DNA of 64,000 nucleotides, taken from the NCBI GenBank assembly GCA_963966185.1, contig CAWZYM010000312.1:62001-126000 (forward strand). Reading direction: 5' to 3'. Below the pieces are notes generated by a model. The model had not been told where the DNA came from, searched no databases, and was given only the letters and a program-made list of their open reading frames with translations. Positions 21,499 through 34,252 of this stretch are shown here, one piece after another; the stretch's first letter is position 1; each line of letters starts with the position of its first letter. The stretch comes from Rhabditoides inermis. Taxonomy: Eukaryota; Nematoda; Chromadorea; Rhabditida; Rhabditidae. Both the position numbers and the translations under genes were made by a program.

Positions 21499-22992
21499 CT
21501 AGAGCAGTGTGAGAAGAGTGCCTAGGAGGGGGAGGAGGAGGAGCAGGTGAGTGGAGGAGGAGGAGATCTGCGAAGGTGCGGACAGGTGGGGAGAGTGGCC
21601 CTCTCGGATGAGGGGGTCGTAGTCCTCGTCGTAGGAGTAGTCTTCCTCTGCTCCGTTGTACACTGCCAGCAGCTCGGGCGGATGGTCGTTCTCAGAGGGG
21701 ATATCGTATCTGGAAGACATAGGGTACTGTGGAAACAGGTATACGGTAGATACCTGTGTTTCAGTGAGTTGTCGATGATTGGGTGTAGGTGGACGACGGA
21801 TGGCGTGAGTAGCGGCTCTCCCTTCTTGCCCGGTCGACGCTTCGGAGCCTTGTGAAGAGTGGGCACGCGGTTGGAAGAAGAGGGCTTCTGGAATAGGGTG
21901 TTAGGTTTTCTGGGTTTCTATAATATGTTCCTTGGAAGAAAACTGAACTGATCAGAAGTCACCTTTGCCTTTCCATCGACTGTCTCTCCACTAGCCGGGA
22001 TGGTAGTGAGTGTGGCGTCGACATGCCAGTTGCCTCCTCCACCGCGGCCCGAGCCTCCTCCCGCTCCTCCTCCTCCTCCTCTTCCTTCTCCTTCTGCTCC
22101 TCCTGCTCCTCTTCCTCCTCCTCCTCCTTCCGCTCCTCCTGCTCCCCCTTCTGCCCCATGAAGGTGCGGCACGTTGGTGGGAGGGACCTGGATGATTATG
22201 AATGATGACAATGGATTGACTGATTGAGGGATCACCTTCTTTCCCTTTGGCTCTTTGTGCGGTCGAATGGTGGAGATCTTCTTTCGGTCGAACGGACGAG
22301 CGGGCGGAGGACGGAAGGTCGAGACGTCCTGAAAGTGATTCCACAGATTTACAATATGGTTTTCTGAAGCTCACCGTTCCAGCATCTGAATCTGTATCCT
22401 CGTGGCTGATATTGTCGAACAGTCCCTCCTCAAGGTAGTCGTCGTCGTCGTCGGACTGCGAGTCTTCGTGGGTGGTCCTGGGTGAGTCGAAGTGGGGCAC
22501 GTTCTTGGGAGGCAGCTGGAAATGGATTCTTTGTACTTTGTATATTGTGTTTTCACACACATATGTCTTGCTAAGTGAACGGTCGCTGGTTCGATTCCCC
22601 TCGCGAGCAATTGTTCTACCGAATTCCACTACCTCCCGGTGGGCCGCGTGAACCCACTCTCACCCTCTGAGAGCCCTACCATCGGCGGCGGCAGTCTTTC
22701 AAGATCTTCTACCACGCCTCGCATCCGGAACTGGTCACTTCGCGATGTTCACGCCCATCTACCATGAACAGTCAGGACTGGCGCCGCACTGTTCCAGCCA
22801 AGGAGCCCCAATACCCCGTTGTAGGATTGTGTGTGCTTCCAGATAACCCATCATGCTACCATTGTATGTACATGTCGGAATCAGGCTGATAAACAACACA
22901 CATATGTCACATGCATTTCACCCCTCGCTCATTAGCGTATTAGGATGTAGAGAGACGATTCGTCTAGGTAATTCAGTGGCATTGACTAGGAT

Positions 22993-23044
<52 letters not shown>

Positions 23045-23208
23045 GGGGGGGGAGCTCACCTTTGCCCTGCCCGGTTCAAGGTGTGGCTGAACAGTGGCTA
23101 TCTTGGCCTTGTCGAATGGTCTCTTGGGGGGAACGGGGGAGAAGGTGGCCGCCGCGTCGGAGAGGTCATCGAAGTACTCGTCCTGAAGGAGGAAAGACTC
23201 TCCTCTCT

Positions 23209-23250
<42 letters not shown>

Positions 23251-25148
23251 CTTCACATATGCCATCTCGTCACTGCCCGGCTGTCCTCGCGGCGACAGAG
23301 TCGGCACGGTCTTGGGAGGCAGCTGAAAATGGAAGTGGAAGGAAAAACATGTACATACAAATATATTAGATCGAGGAACAATTGTATGAGATTAGTTCCA
23401 GTTTGTTAAAACTCTGATGTGAAACGTAACATTACACCAATGTACATACCTTCTGTCTGTGCGGGCCTTCTCCTGGCTGGACCAATGGGATCTTGTTCTT
23501 GTCGAATGGCTTCCTGGGGGGCACTGGACTGAACGTAGCAGAGGAAGAATCGGGGTCGATCTCGTCGAAGTACTCGTCCTATAAGAACATGTCTATGAAA
23601 CATGTCTCCTTTCTCTCCTTCTCTCTTCTCCTCCCCACCTTGACAAAAATCTCATCGCTACTCGACGTTGGCAGCGGGCGCGCCTTGCCGGGCTCGTTCT
23701 TGGCAGGCAGCTGGAATCGTACTACTTACTTTTCTGAAGTCTTCTTTTCAAAATAAACACTGTTAATGCGCATGTATGTTTCACGGCGCAGATATTACAG
23801 AAAGTCAGTAATTGCTGCAATTTCTCAATGCCACTGTCTGCAAACCCCAACCTTTCCCCTTCCCGGCTGCCCTACTGGCTTGACCGCTGGTATCTTCTCC
23901 TTATCAAACGGTTTTTTCGGGGGCACTGGACTGAACGTGGCAGAAGGGGAGTCGGGATCGATCTCGTCGAAGTACTCGTCCTGTAAAGGAATCGATTGTA
24001 TGATAGTTCCAGATTGTCAAAACTCTGTTAAAAAATTGTATGTTAGTTCCAGTTTGTTGGAAGAAAAGAATCGAACCTCGACGAATATCTCGTTGCTCTC
24101 GTCGGAAGGGGTGGGCAGCGGGCGCGCCTGCTCCGTATCCTGCTCCTTCTCCTTCCCTGCCTTTCCACCGTGACCGGGCGCGTTCTTGGGTGGCAGCTGA
24201 AATGATGTTTGATTAATTGATACTGATAATTTATAATATAAGTGATTCCAACCTTGCCTCTTCCCGGTTGCTTTTCCGGCTTGACCGCTGGGATCTTGTT
24301 CTTGTCGAATGGCTTCTTCGGGGGCACTGGACTGAACGTGGCAGAAGGGGAGTGGGGATCGATCTCGTCGAAATATTCGTCCTGTAAACACTTTTCTTGA
24401 TGTATTTCGGAATTTATACCACAAGTGATGGTGCCACGAGTGATGTTGCGTAATGATGTCTAGTTCCGAGAACCCCTAAGCCTTGAAACACATAGAACAC
24501 CTGATACCTTGATGAAGTCCTCCTCGGATGAGGTGACTCCTTCCCCGGTGGGCAGTGGTACAGCGTGGTCGAGGTGCGGCTCGTTGGTGGGTGGGAGCTG
24601 GAGGAGGGCTGTCTCTTTGTTGTCACTTCTTTCTACTTCTCTCTGGGAGTTTCAAGAGAAAAAAATTCAATAAGTTTCATGATAATAACTTAGAAAACGT
24701 GTACTATACCCTTACAGTATCGATTCGTCGTAATATTGTGAAACCACTAGTTTTAGCAACATCAACTACGTTTCATCAACTATTCATATTACGGAGCAAT
24801 ACAGAGGTGGCAATGCTCCCATTTGACAAGTTTGCCCATTTTACTACAGCCCATTTTATATGTTAGCCTTCTAAAAGGCGTGGTCAGTCTTTTCGGAAAT
24901 CGTAGGGAGGCATTTGGGAGGCATCTTGGCAGTAGTTTTGAGAGACTGACCGCTACTAAAACGATTAACATCTAGCCTTGTGTCTGTCACTAACCTTGTG
25001 TCTGTGCAATCCGACCACGGGCTCGATCGTGGATATCTTGTTTCTGTTGAACGCCTTGGCCTTGCCGGGTCGGGAGGTGAAGCCCTTCTTGCGGTCCTTG
25101 TGCTTGCGCTTCTGATCCTTATCCTCCCTCTTCTGGAACACGATATGA

Positions 25149-25184
<36 letters not shown>

Positions 25185-26986
25185 GTGGGAGAGAGAGCAC
25201 CTCCTCGAAGTAGTCGTCGGCCACGAATCCCAGCCCGGCTCCCCAGCTGCCTCCTCCACCTTCGTCTTTGTGCGATGGCAGGGTGGGAGCGGGCTGGAAT
25301 CGATCGATATCGATTCAGCGTATGCCATACGTTTCATATCGCAAACATTCGCCGTGGGCCTTGGGCTATGCATGAGAGCAATGTGCACTCGTTCTACGTT
25401 TCACCGAGCAAACAACTGCGCCGAGTTCTACAAGTGAGCAACCCCCATGTTCGCGTCGGTTCGCACAACATGATGTCCTTCTCCTCCCCCACCTTGCCCC
25501 CCTTCTCGGCAGTGGTGACGTGTGTGGCCGTCTGCTCTGTCCGCGCGTCTTCCTCGTAGTCGTCGCTGTCCTCGCCGATTCGGTCGAAGTAATCGCCCTG
25601 TCGATATCGCATATATGATGTGAGACTTCTCTTTTGGATTCGAACAGAGCTAGCGCGAGAATGTTCATCTAGCGACGTGATTACTCATCTCGCTTGTAGC
25701 TCGTAGAAGCTACCCCAACCGACTGTGCCTATGGCCAGAGCTTTCTCGTTTGCTTGTAGCTTGATATACGTTGTCTTTACCGTTTCCCTTTTATTTTGCA
25801 CGTCTTGTCTTACTATAATTTACCCTACAGCGCGCAGCTAAGAATGTACTTCTATTACATACGTTTCACGCTGCGAATATATTTCATGTGATGAGCTTAC
25901 AAGTAATGCGTTGCATTTTTCGTGTGCGTGAATTCATCATTTATTTCTCTCTTGTTTGAAAGTAATGTATACTATTTTATTATTCTAAACCGTACTATAA
26001 TACTATTCCACCACCCTGCCTATCTCCTCACCCTTCTCTCTATCTCTTTATTTCCCCCCTCTCCTCTCTCCTTCTCTCCCCCCTTCTCACCTCTCCCTCC
26101 CCCTCTCTATATCCCCCCTCTCCCTCTCTCCCCTCCCCACTCTCACTCTCTCCCCCTCTCTCTCTCCCTCTCTCCTGCTCACCTCTCCCTCTCCCTCGTC
26201 CATCCCTGGCAGTTCATTCGACATCTCCCACTCCTTCCTTCCCCTCCCGGAGGCGATCGAATCTGCGATCGACGTGTGGTGGGGCGAGTGGTCTGAGGGA
26301 AGTGGACAAGGTATTTATCAATATCTATGTTTCCAATATGACAACATAATCTTGAAAACGCTTTCGCAACACGCTGTTTGGTATTTCGAAGGCATTTCGT
26401 CTTTCGAAGTCAGTATCGGAGTGAATTTCGAAGATTCTGACCTCTACTTTTGTGAAATCGTAAGATGTAAAATCATGACAGAATTGGCAAGAGGAATTGC
26501 CACTAAATCACTTATTCATCTTTTGCATGGCTGTGAAACGCAAGGCACGTGAACGTAAAGTGTTTTTGAGTTTATACTGGATTCACATTGAATGCGAAAC
26601 TTACGCCGGCACTTGTAGGAGCAGTGAAACGTATCAGTATCCAAAAGAGGCAGGAAAGTGAGAGAGATGCTTATATCCCACACAAACAAATCTAATCATA
26701 GCTCAAACAAATTTCGGAGGAAAGGAATCGAGGGAGAGTCATAAGGACGTAGGGATTTTTGCTCACACCCTGCCCTCTCCACCCACCTCCCTTCTTCTTC
26801 CTCTCCTGTCGCAGCTCATCCAGCTGCTGCGGGGTCATGTACACCGCCTCGATGTCGTCGATCGAAGGCTTCACGGAAGGCCATAGAGAGCCTCAAGGTG
26901 TACAAGTCTCAACAGGAAGTAGTAATCTGCGCGAAAGTGAAGAAAAGAAAAGAAAGAAAGGAAGGATTGTAGAGTGAGAGAGTGTG

Positions 26987-27026
<40 letters not shown>

Positions 27027-28450
27027 TACCCATGTCGTGCTGCATTGCCAGCTGTCCCTGCTGGATGCGCTGCTTCCTCTCGCGGTCGGGAGGAGTGAGG
27101 GCACAAGCTGCAGTCGTTGTCTGAAAGGATCTCTCTCCCTCTCTCCCTCCCCCCCTCTCCCTCTCTCCTTCTCTCCTTTCTTTAACCCTCTCCTCCCTTT
27201 CTTACTACCTCTCTCTCTCCCTTTCCTTCTCTCCCTTTCCCTCTTTCTTTCCCCCTTCCCTCCATCTCTCACCTTCCCAGTCGACACCAGTACCCCATCG
27301 AGTATGGAAGTGCAGTAGAACGCTTGCACGTCCTGAGATCGTCACTCATTACTGTACTATGAACATGCAAATGAGTGGTTATCAACCGTTTATATCAATA
27401 ATGACATCATGCTACAGTATTCAGCTTTTCTGATAACCCCGATATCAAAGTGATAACGTGTGGTTGTGCGTATGGACCTTGACGGATAGCTTCTCCTTGA
27501 CCTGCTCGGCGACAAAGTCTCGCAGTTTCGACGAGGAGGGGGAGAAGCCGCGCGAGCGGAGCGAGTAGTACCTGTGAAGGCGGTCAGTCTCTTCAAAACC
27601 CGAATTGCCTTTCGAATTGACCCCAGAACAATACCGAATTGCCTTCGGAATACTCCCCCCTGAACACTTCGGAATGCCTTGCTATTCCTTCGCAAAATTT
27701 CGGAAATGCTTTCGAAGAGACTGACCGCAAATGACTTGAAGGGTAGACATGTTTTAGGTTTTAGCGGGTTGAAATTGAAACCCGTTCCATCGAGCTACAA
27801 GCGGAGAACAGTATTTTGATACAATGGTTCGTGAAATAGGATGATAGGTCCACAAAAAAAATTCGACCGCATGTGAAACGTATCGCGCGCACTCTCGCGC
27901 AAACGAAGAGAGTAGTAGCTGGCAAGTGACAAGTAACTACATGTTCCTCTAGATAGATGTAGTTCATCTACAGTCATTAGAACATAGCGAAAAGGACGAT
28001 TCCCACATTACCATGGAGTTTCACGTATGTAATATCGATAGCCATTTGTTTGATTCTTGAGAAATATTGTTATTTAATGTTAGTTGTGATGAGAGTCGAT
28101 GCTCGCATTAAATCGATTGTTTGGTGCGGTTGCCCTTATCCATACTGTCGGAATGTATGCGCGCACTCTCGCGCAAAGGGCAATTATATTCCGCGAGTCA
28201 GTGAGTAATCGGTAATCGTCGCTATCATCGGACAAAAAGAGAGCAAACTACTGTTTGCAGACCGTTGCGTTGAGGTTTTGTACGACTTTTTTGGGAGACA
28301 ATGCATAACGATAGGTAATCGGTAATAATCGTTGCCAATCGAAAAATAATTGCATGGCTAGGCTAAGGGAACTGTCCGATAGAGAAGAGAGGGATAGAGA
28401 CAGAGAGAGGAAAGAAGAAAGAACCAGAAAAGTACAAAAAAGAGAGGAGA

Positions 28451-28495
<45 letters not shown>

Positions 28496-30845
28496 GGAAC
28501 TCACTCGAGCAGCTTGTCCATGCCCTCCTCAGCCCACTCCTTCCAGTCTGTCTCCTCTACCGGAGGATGGATGCGTCTCTCACACGTGTCCCCATAGCCC
28601 CGCCCGAGAACGTCGATCAGGTACTGTAAGTGGTGGTCGGGGGTACTGTACATTAGAAGTACTGTATGTAGTTGTACTGTACTTACTTTTGGTTCCCTAT
28701 TCCTGTTATAGTGTTATTGTTCATTATCTGTTGTGGGGATGTGATACGTTTCACAAGTCACATACTACTTGAAATGATGAAACTGCATTATATGTGAAGT
28801 CTGTGGATTATTCGTCATCTAACCGGATCTGAACAGTTATTCCAACTCGGTCACCTGTTCATCGACTACAAATAACACTTCACAACGACTTCCCACTGAC
28901 CACTTCGCCGTCATCCCGTCCCACCTCATATTGTATGACGTCATCACGTCTTCCCACTCACCACCTCCCCGGCCTGGTTGTCGAATATGCTCATCGTGTT
29001 GACAGTGTAGTCCCACTGCCGCGGATCCAGGCCGGACAGTCGCCCGAGGGGTTGCAGACGCAGCGGCTGCGCGCGGATCGAGGGAGGGCTAGAGAGGATT
29101 GTTGTAATAGTAGTAGTTGTATAATAGTATTCAATACTTATGTTGTAGTAGTTTGTTATAAGAACCACTCACAACTCGCTGAGTGGGTCTCCGATGAGGA
29201 GTGTGTTCGTGTGGTTGTGCTCGTTCGGCTCGAAGCCGCACGCAGGTTCACCGAACTTCTCCAGACACGCTGTCCGGATCTGGAAGTGGGTGTGGCTATG
29301 TTCACAGTATAGCTCACAGTATGTGTATGTATTGGCTTGTTCGTATCATATACCTATACACAGCCTGTGAGCCCAGTTCTGATTTGTAAGAGACATGTAC
29401 GTTTCACTGCACACAATTCATGTTAAATGCGTTTTATAGACATTTTTTTGGTTATCACTTTGAATGTATGTAATATTAGTTATTTTACCTTTTCCAACGG
29501 GCAGCTGACTTCTCCGGTGACTTCCGTGGGCTTGCGTCGCATCACTGTCTCTCTCACCACCGATCCAAACGGGATGAACGAACAGTTCATATGATCCAGA
29601 AACCTCATGACGTCATCGATCTATGATGACGTCATTTATTACGTCATAATTGTTCTATATTAGCCCTCGCTGTGTTCGCCAATACGCGTTCGGGTTATGC
29701 ACACGGTTTCGGTTGCCCGATTCCCCGCGCCGCCAGCCACGTGGTCAGATGGCCGAGCGGTCTAAGGCGCTGGTTTTAGGCACCAGTCTCTCCGGAGGCG
29801 TGGGTTCGAATCCCACTCTGATCAACATTTTTGCAAAATAGCAGATGTTAGTTGCTAATAGATTTATGACATTGAAACATAATAGAAACGTTTTTAGATA
29901 AAAAAATTTATTATTTTAAAAACTTACGGTGTGAGGCGCAATGCCCCTGACAGTGAGACTCTTCACCCAGGTCCACTGATAACGCAAGCCGTCCGAAATG
30001 TAGGCCTAAAATGCAGTTAACCGTTCGTTTACTTTGTTTGTTTATTGTGTTTGTTTGTTTACCTTGGGCTGAATGAGCCCGCGTGGTTGCTGTAGCCATG
30101 GCAGTGAGAGCTGTCCGAATCTCGCCGAGAAATGGACGGATGGGAGGTAGGAAATCTGAAAAAGAGCGAGCGCGTGTACATTTCCTATTCTCTTTCCTAG
30201 CTCGTATTTCATCTCACAGAGGAAAACGAAATTATTCGAGAGATTCGTACGTGGGTTTTTTCTTCCTCATACATTGTCAGCGCGCGTGAAGTCTCCCATC
30301 AAAAAGTGACCTGTCTCGAAAAGGTGACATGCGACATGTCCTTCCGCTTCCTTCAACACTGCCTGATTGCGTATGCACCAGCTGTTTGTTGTTTACTTGT
30401 TTACTCGAGGCTGGTGCGAGTGAATGCGGGGTGGTTGGAAGCGGAAAGCGAGTTTTCCGGCAGCGCAGCCAAAACGAAAGCGACCCGCACTGACCATCTC
30501 TCGAATAACAAAGAAGGCTGGAGGAAATTGAGATTGAGAGGTGCACTATTTGCTGGTCATTCAACAGGAATCAGAGAGAGTGGAACACGGGAGGGTATAT
30601 TTTATGGTTGTCTTGCCCTAGACCATAGGCCCATAGGACAAGCGTGTTTTGCGGTGCACTGTTATGGTCTCCCTCCAGCCAATGAAATGTGGCGATGAGG
30701 GCTAACGATGTCCGCCGTTCCCTTGAACGCAAATTCAGTTGTCGACTGCGCGACGACAGACGACTTTTGCTCCCAGCCAGCCAGTCCCGAACTGCCCTAA
30801 TATGGTGTCGGTGGCGTGTTTTATCGCTTTATGGGGTTGGCTGGA

Positions 30846-30885
<40 letters not shown>

Positions 30886-31751
30886 TAGAGGGATAGAGGG
30901 AGAAGGCTCATTGTCCCTCGCCATCCTTCTTGCCCTCCTTTTTCGGCGGCGGCTCGTCTCCCGCTCTCACAAAGTCGTTATCGTTGTCAGCTCGGCGCCT
31001 GTTTTTGCAGTTCCTCCCAAACTTGGCTCACCACACTTTTTTCGAAGGTATATGTGATCGACTGGCAAGACAGGGAATAGAGCGGCGAGTTCTGACATCT
31101 CACGTCTGTACGAAGTTGTGGATAAGAAAGAGAGAAGGAGGGAGGGATAGAGGGAGAGAGAGAGGTAGAGCGGAGAAGGGGAGAAAGAGAGAGAGAGGGG
31201 AAGAGAGAGAGAGGGAGGGAGGGAGCCTGGCAATAGTGCATGCATTGCCGGCTGCATACCCCCAGGGAACAGTGGGTATATAGAGATCCACGCGGAAAAC
31301 AAAGATGCGCGAGGAGTTTTGCCAACGCGCAGTGATGAGAGGGAGAGAGAGAGAATGATTGGTGGATGAGTAGGAGAATAGGGAGATGTAGTGAGGTGAT
31401 AAGCGTAACGGAAATGCACTGCACATTCCTCCACCTTTTTTCAGATTACTTAGAAGCAGAGAACAACAAAAAAGTGGAAAAGGTAAAGCCCTCAAAAAAA
31501 CTTATGAATGCTTTGTGAGAGTATAAAGTGTATAAAGATATGACACGAATATGGCACGAATAAATGAGTGTACATGAAAAAAAGTTGTATAAAAAGGTAA
31601 ACAAATAACAACCCACCTCCTCAGCATCTAAACAGGGGTCGTCCTCCAGCATGTTCCTCTTGGCTCTCTCATCGTGGAGGTGTGAGGAGTTGACAGTAGA
31701 GAAGAGGAGGAGAAGGAGAAGGAGGGGGATGGAGAAGAGAGCAAGCGGCAT
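21499..31751 (-). CDS. Large secreted or GPI-type surface protein built of repeated two-exon modules
   Basis: Twenty-eight exons join in frame to 1,089 aa. From the 5' end: 31617-31751, 30063-30155, 29928-30005, 29489-29620, 29173-29279, 28965-29088, 28505-28623, 27478-27571, 27273-27332, 27030-27120, 26769-26891, 26183-26292, 25493-25597, 25201-25293, 24995-25132, 24508-24597, 24253-24381, 24077-24196, 23852-23980, 23639-23710, 23450-23578, 23251-23322, 23060-23182, 22375-22515, 22236-22328, 21963-22187, 21754-21887, 21499-21709. It opens with a signal peptide (MPLALFSIPLLLLLLLFSTV). Residues 40-315 hold about nine Cys. From about 425 to 975 come alternating modules: DEYFDEIDP..ATFSPVPPKKPFDK and LPPKN..P..EIFVK. 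The tail HLLLLLPLLGTLLTLL at the very C-terminus fits a GPI signal. The family is unknown. The ATG at 21718-21720 is not a start; it lies beside the last acceptor. Confidence 0.85.
22560..22830 (+). mobile_element. tRNA-derived (SINE-like) fragment in an intron
   Basis: Contains a perfect tRNA B-box, GGTTCGATTCC, near 22587, followed by about 230 bp of unique, non-coding sequence, inside the intron 22516-23059. A clear A-box half is missing, so it is at best a relic. Confidence 0.35.
22998..23049. repeat. (GA)n microsatellite
   Basis: Pure GA tract beside the donor of exon 23060-23182 (minus strand). Confidence 0.95.
25329..25868 (+). promoter_or_regulatory. Three intronic ACGTTTCA motifs
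   Basis: Exact copies at 25329-25336, 25396-25403 and 25861-25868, in introns of the minus-strand surface-protein gene and antisense to it. They are members of a window-wide set resembling the nematode piRNA upstream motif; function is inferred only from resemblance and enrichment. Confidence 0.4.
26010..26182. repeat. Pyrimidine (CT/CCCT) tract
   Basis: Long C/T-only stretch in an intron of the surface-protein gene, ending at exon 26183-26292. Confidence 0.9.
27125..27268. repeat. Pyrimidine (CT)n tract
   Basis: Fills nearly the whole intron 27121-27272. Confidence 0.9.
29743..29824 (+). tRNA. tRNA-Leu (anticodon UAG)
   Basis: An 82-nt sequence folds as a class II tRNA: acceptor GGTCAGA pairs with TCTGATC, the D-arm TGGCCGAGCGGTCTAAGGCGC is the typical eukaryotic tRNA-Leu form, anticodon stem CTGGT/ACCAG with loop TTTAGGC (anticodon TAG), a long variable arm, and T-arm GTGGGTTCGAATCCCAC. 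A run of T follows within 10 nt as a Pol III terminator. It lies antisense in the intron between exons 29928-30005 and 29489-29620 of the surface-protein gene. Confidence 0.96.
30156..31616. other. Long first intron of the surface-protein gene
   Basis: About 1.46 kb, rich in (GA)n (30847-30890; 31128-31225). A 130-codon open plus-strand frame at 30306-30698 has no supporting features and is probably chance. Confidence 0.5.
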
Positions 31752-32498
31752 CTGGAACAGGTTGATTCATATTCTTTTTTTTATTTTATAAATTAGCGTT
31801 ATGAACTGTCGTTATATTGGGTTCGGGAGAGAATGTATGTAGTATGTAGTTTTGTAGTTCTGCAGAAAAAGAAGCACGCAATGCAATGTGGTTCTGAGAG
31901 ACGTCAGAGTTCTCGTTGTAATCTAATCATAGTGTCATAGTTTATGACAATCACATCTGGTTTCTAATAGTTTCCTCTTAGAACAGAAGTTGAAGCAAGG
32001 GTCTTTTCTTCGTTGTCGTATACTGCTGTTGTTTTGAATCCATCATATATCTCCACTCATAGCCTACCTTGACAGCTGGGAGATGCATGGGCGTCCGTCC
32101 GTTGCCTTCAAGTCGTCATACGCACATTCTCATAAAACGGAATAGCTCAGCTCTCTGGAAATGGCTTTCAGAGTAGTCGCGCTGTTGCACGCGAGTCCGA
32201 TTTCAAAAGAGTAATACAATAGCCCTGAGGCGTTTTCTTGCCTTTGCTTTATGGGGAGAGGATTATATGTAGAGGAGAGGGGGAGATTGGTCAAAGGAAC
32301 ACAACAAGAAAAGGAGCATAACTCAGGGGAATAGAAGGGACGCGTGACAGCGAGAAAATAGGAACGGATAGCGAGAGAGTGATTCTTGGCAGCTCCAAAC
32401 AAATTGGCAAGATGTATAAGGTAAAGAAGTAGTACTAGTAGAGTCTAATGTCTGGAGTCTGGAGCCTATATATTTACATGGTCAGTTTGGCAGATAGG

Positions 32499-32534
<36 letters not shown>

Positions 32535-33148
32535 GCTGAAAGTAAACGCATTGCGATTGGCAGGCTCGGAAGCAAGAGGAGACGAACACAACACAAAAAA
32601 CACAATCCCTCGCCCAGCGCTTCTCTAACTGCCCGAGAGGACAAAGACAGAGAAAGTGGATTGGATGCACCGCGCATAAAAAGAGGCGGAGCGAAAGAGG
32701 GCGGTGCCTACGTGAGAACAATGTTGCAATAACGAAACATGACTCTTGAACTGAAATATTGGCTGGCATAAGAGAGAGACTGCGCGCGGCGATAGATGGA
32801 GGGAGTAAAAAGTCGAGGGGGCGGGGTCAGAGTGGCACGCGAATGGGCGAGGAAGAGTGAGTGATACTTGTATGGTCGAGGGGAGGGGTGAGTGAGGAAG
32901 AAGAATCGAGTGTTGAGAGGGGGCTGTGAAAAACGAGCTGTTGTCGAGAGTGTTCATGTGGTGAAGAACGCACATCATCGCTTTTCCTCACCCCGCCTCG
33001 CCCCGCGCAGTAGAAGGGGTTATAAATATGCGCGGCACGCAATGAAATGGGATTTATAATAGTATTTCGTATTGTTTATTGTGTGTTCGGTGATAGACTT
33101 ATGCTATAAAATTTATAGGAGCAAGACAATACTATAATTTTCTTGTCG
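31752..33148. other. Intergenic region upstream of the surface-protein gene
   Basis: About 1.4 kb with no convincing gene. Contains a GA tract at 32503-32530 and a TATAAATAT at 33020-33028. Open frames here are GA-derived or lack splice context. Confidence 0.4.
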
Positions 33149-34054
33149 ACCTACCGCACCCTGTAAAGTTCGACACTTCGACAGTTCGACAGTTCGACAT
33201 GTCGAACTTTTAAAATTCGACATGTCGAACTTTCTCCGATTTCGAATTCCGGTCATGTTCGCTGCGCGCTGGGGCCCGTATTTTTGTTCGGGGGTGCGAT
33301 TCACTGTTCTGGCCATGACATCATTATTCGGATGTTACGCTCGTTTTTACAATTAATTTATCTTACTTATAATAGACAATTGTTCATATAATTGAAGCAG
33401 GCGGTCGTAACAGTAATCTGAGTGAGTTGTTCTGCATTCCGAAATAAGGGGAGACCGATGGTGAGGCGAGAGACGGGACCGGGTAAAACGCGGCCCTGGC
33501 CCTGGCCCTGGCCCGTGGCCCTTGAGTGGTAAAATGCGGCCCGTGGCCCTGTGGCCCTGATATTGTGTTATTGTTATTTATGTGTCTTATCTTCTGTTTC
33601 AAAGCACAACTGATATGTAACTGATATTCTAGACATGAAAACACTTAAAAACTATTATAATTCACAATTATGTTTGTGTACGATACTCTAGTTCACTTTC
33701 AAACAGTGACAACAACTCTGAATCCGATGCGTCCCGGCCATTCTTTCTACCTTCCAATCAGAAATATCTATTCTATTGAAGCATACCTATCAATAAGACA
33801 CCTATCTACCAGAAAACACTAACGACAGCTCAATAGACACTCTCACTGGCCCGGTATACCGTGCGTAGCCCTCTCTTTCCACTGATTTCAAAACTATGAA
33901 TCGTACCCCCGAACAAAAATACAGGCCCCAGCGCGCAACTAACATATGACCGGAATTCGAAATCTGAGAAAGTTCGACATGTCGAATTTTAAAAGTTCGA
34001 CATGTCGAACTGTCGAACTGTCGAAGTGTCGAACTTTACAGGATACCTACCGCA
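33149..34054. mobile_element. Long-TIR DNA element, Mutator-like and non-autonomous
   Basis: Terminal inverted repeats of about 150 bp (about 33159-33305 and 33890-34044) begin CCTGTAAAGTTCGACA and contain several GTTCGACATGTCGAAC palindromes. A 10-bp direct repeat ACCTACCGCA flanks the element (33149-33158 and 34045-34054), a plausible target-site duplication. The 9-11 bp duplication and long TIRs fit Mutator-like elements. The interior has a CCCTGG repeat near 33490-33550 and no transposase. Confidence 0.75.
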
Positions 34055-34252
34055 GAGCTATTGATAGTGCCGCGTGGTGCAGTGGTAAAAGCAATCCGAG
34101 AACCGCAAATAGAACGCAAACGTCAGCTGATTTGTACTTTTATTTCTTTTTGTTATTGTTTCTATCGGTTTGAACAGTTTTTTTTGGTATTTTGTTGTTG
34201 TAAATGTTACAAACAAGCATTTTGTAACATTCTTTGTTGATTTTCAGGAGAC

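Noticed and set aside
21499..21720. A 72-codon gene starting at the ATG at 21718-21720
   Set aside because: The exon starts at 21709 after a TTCCAG acceptor and joins in phase to exon 21754-21887; the ATG lies in the intron.
30306..30698. A 130-codon plus-strand open frame
   Set aside because: Lies in the long first intron of the surface-protein gene, with no splice pattern, signal peptide or recognisable motif; probably chance.
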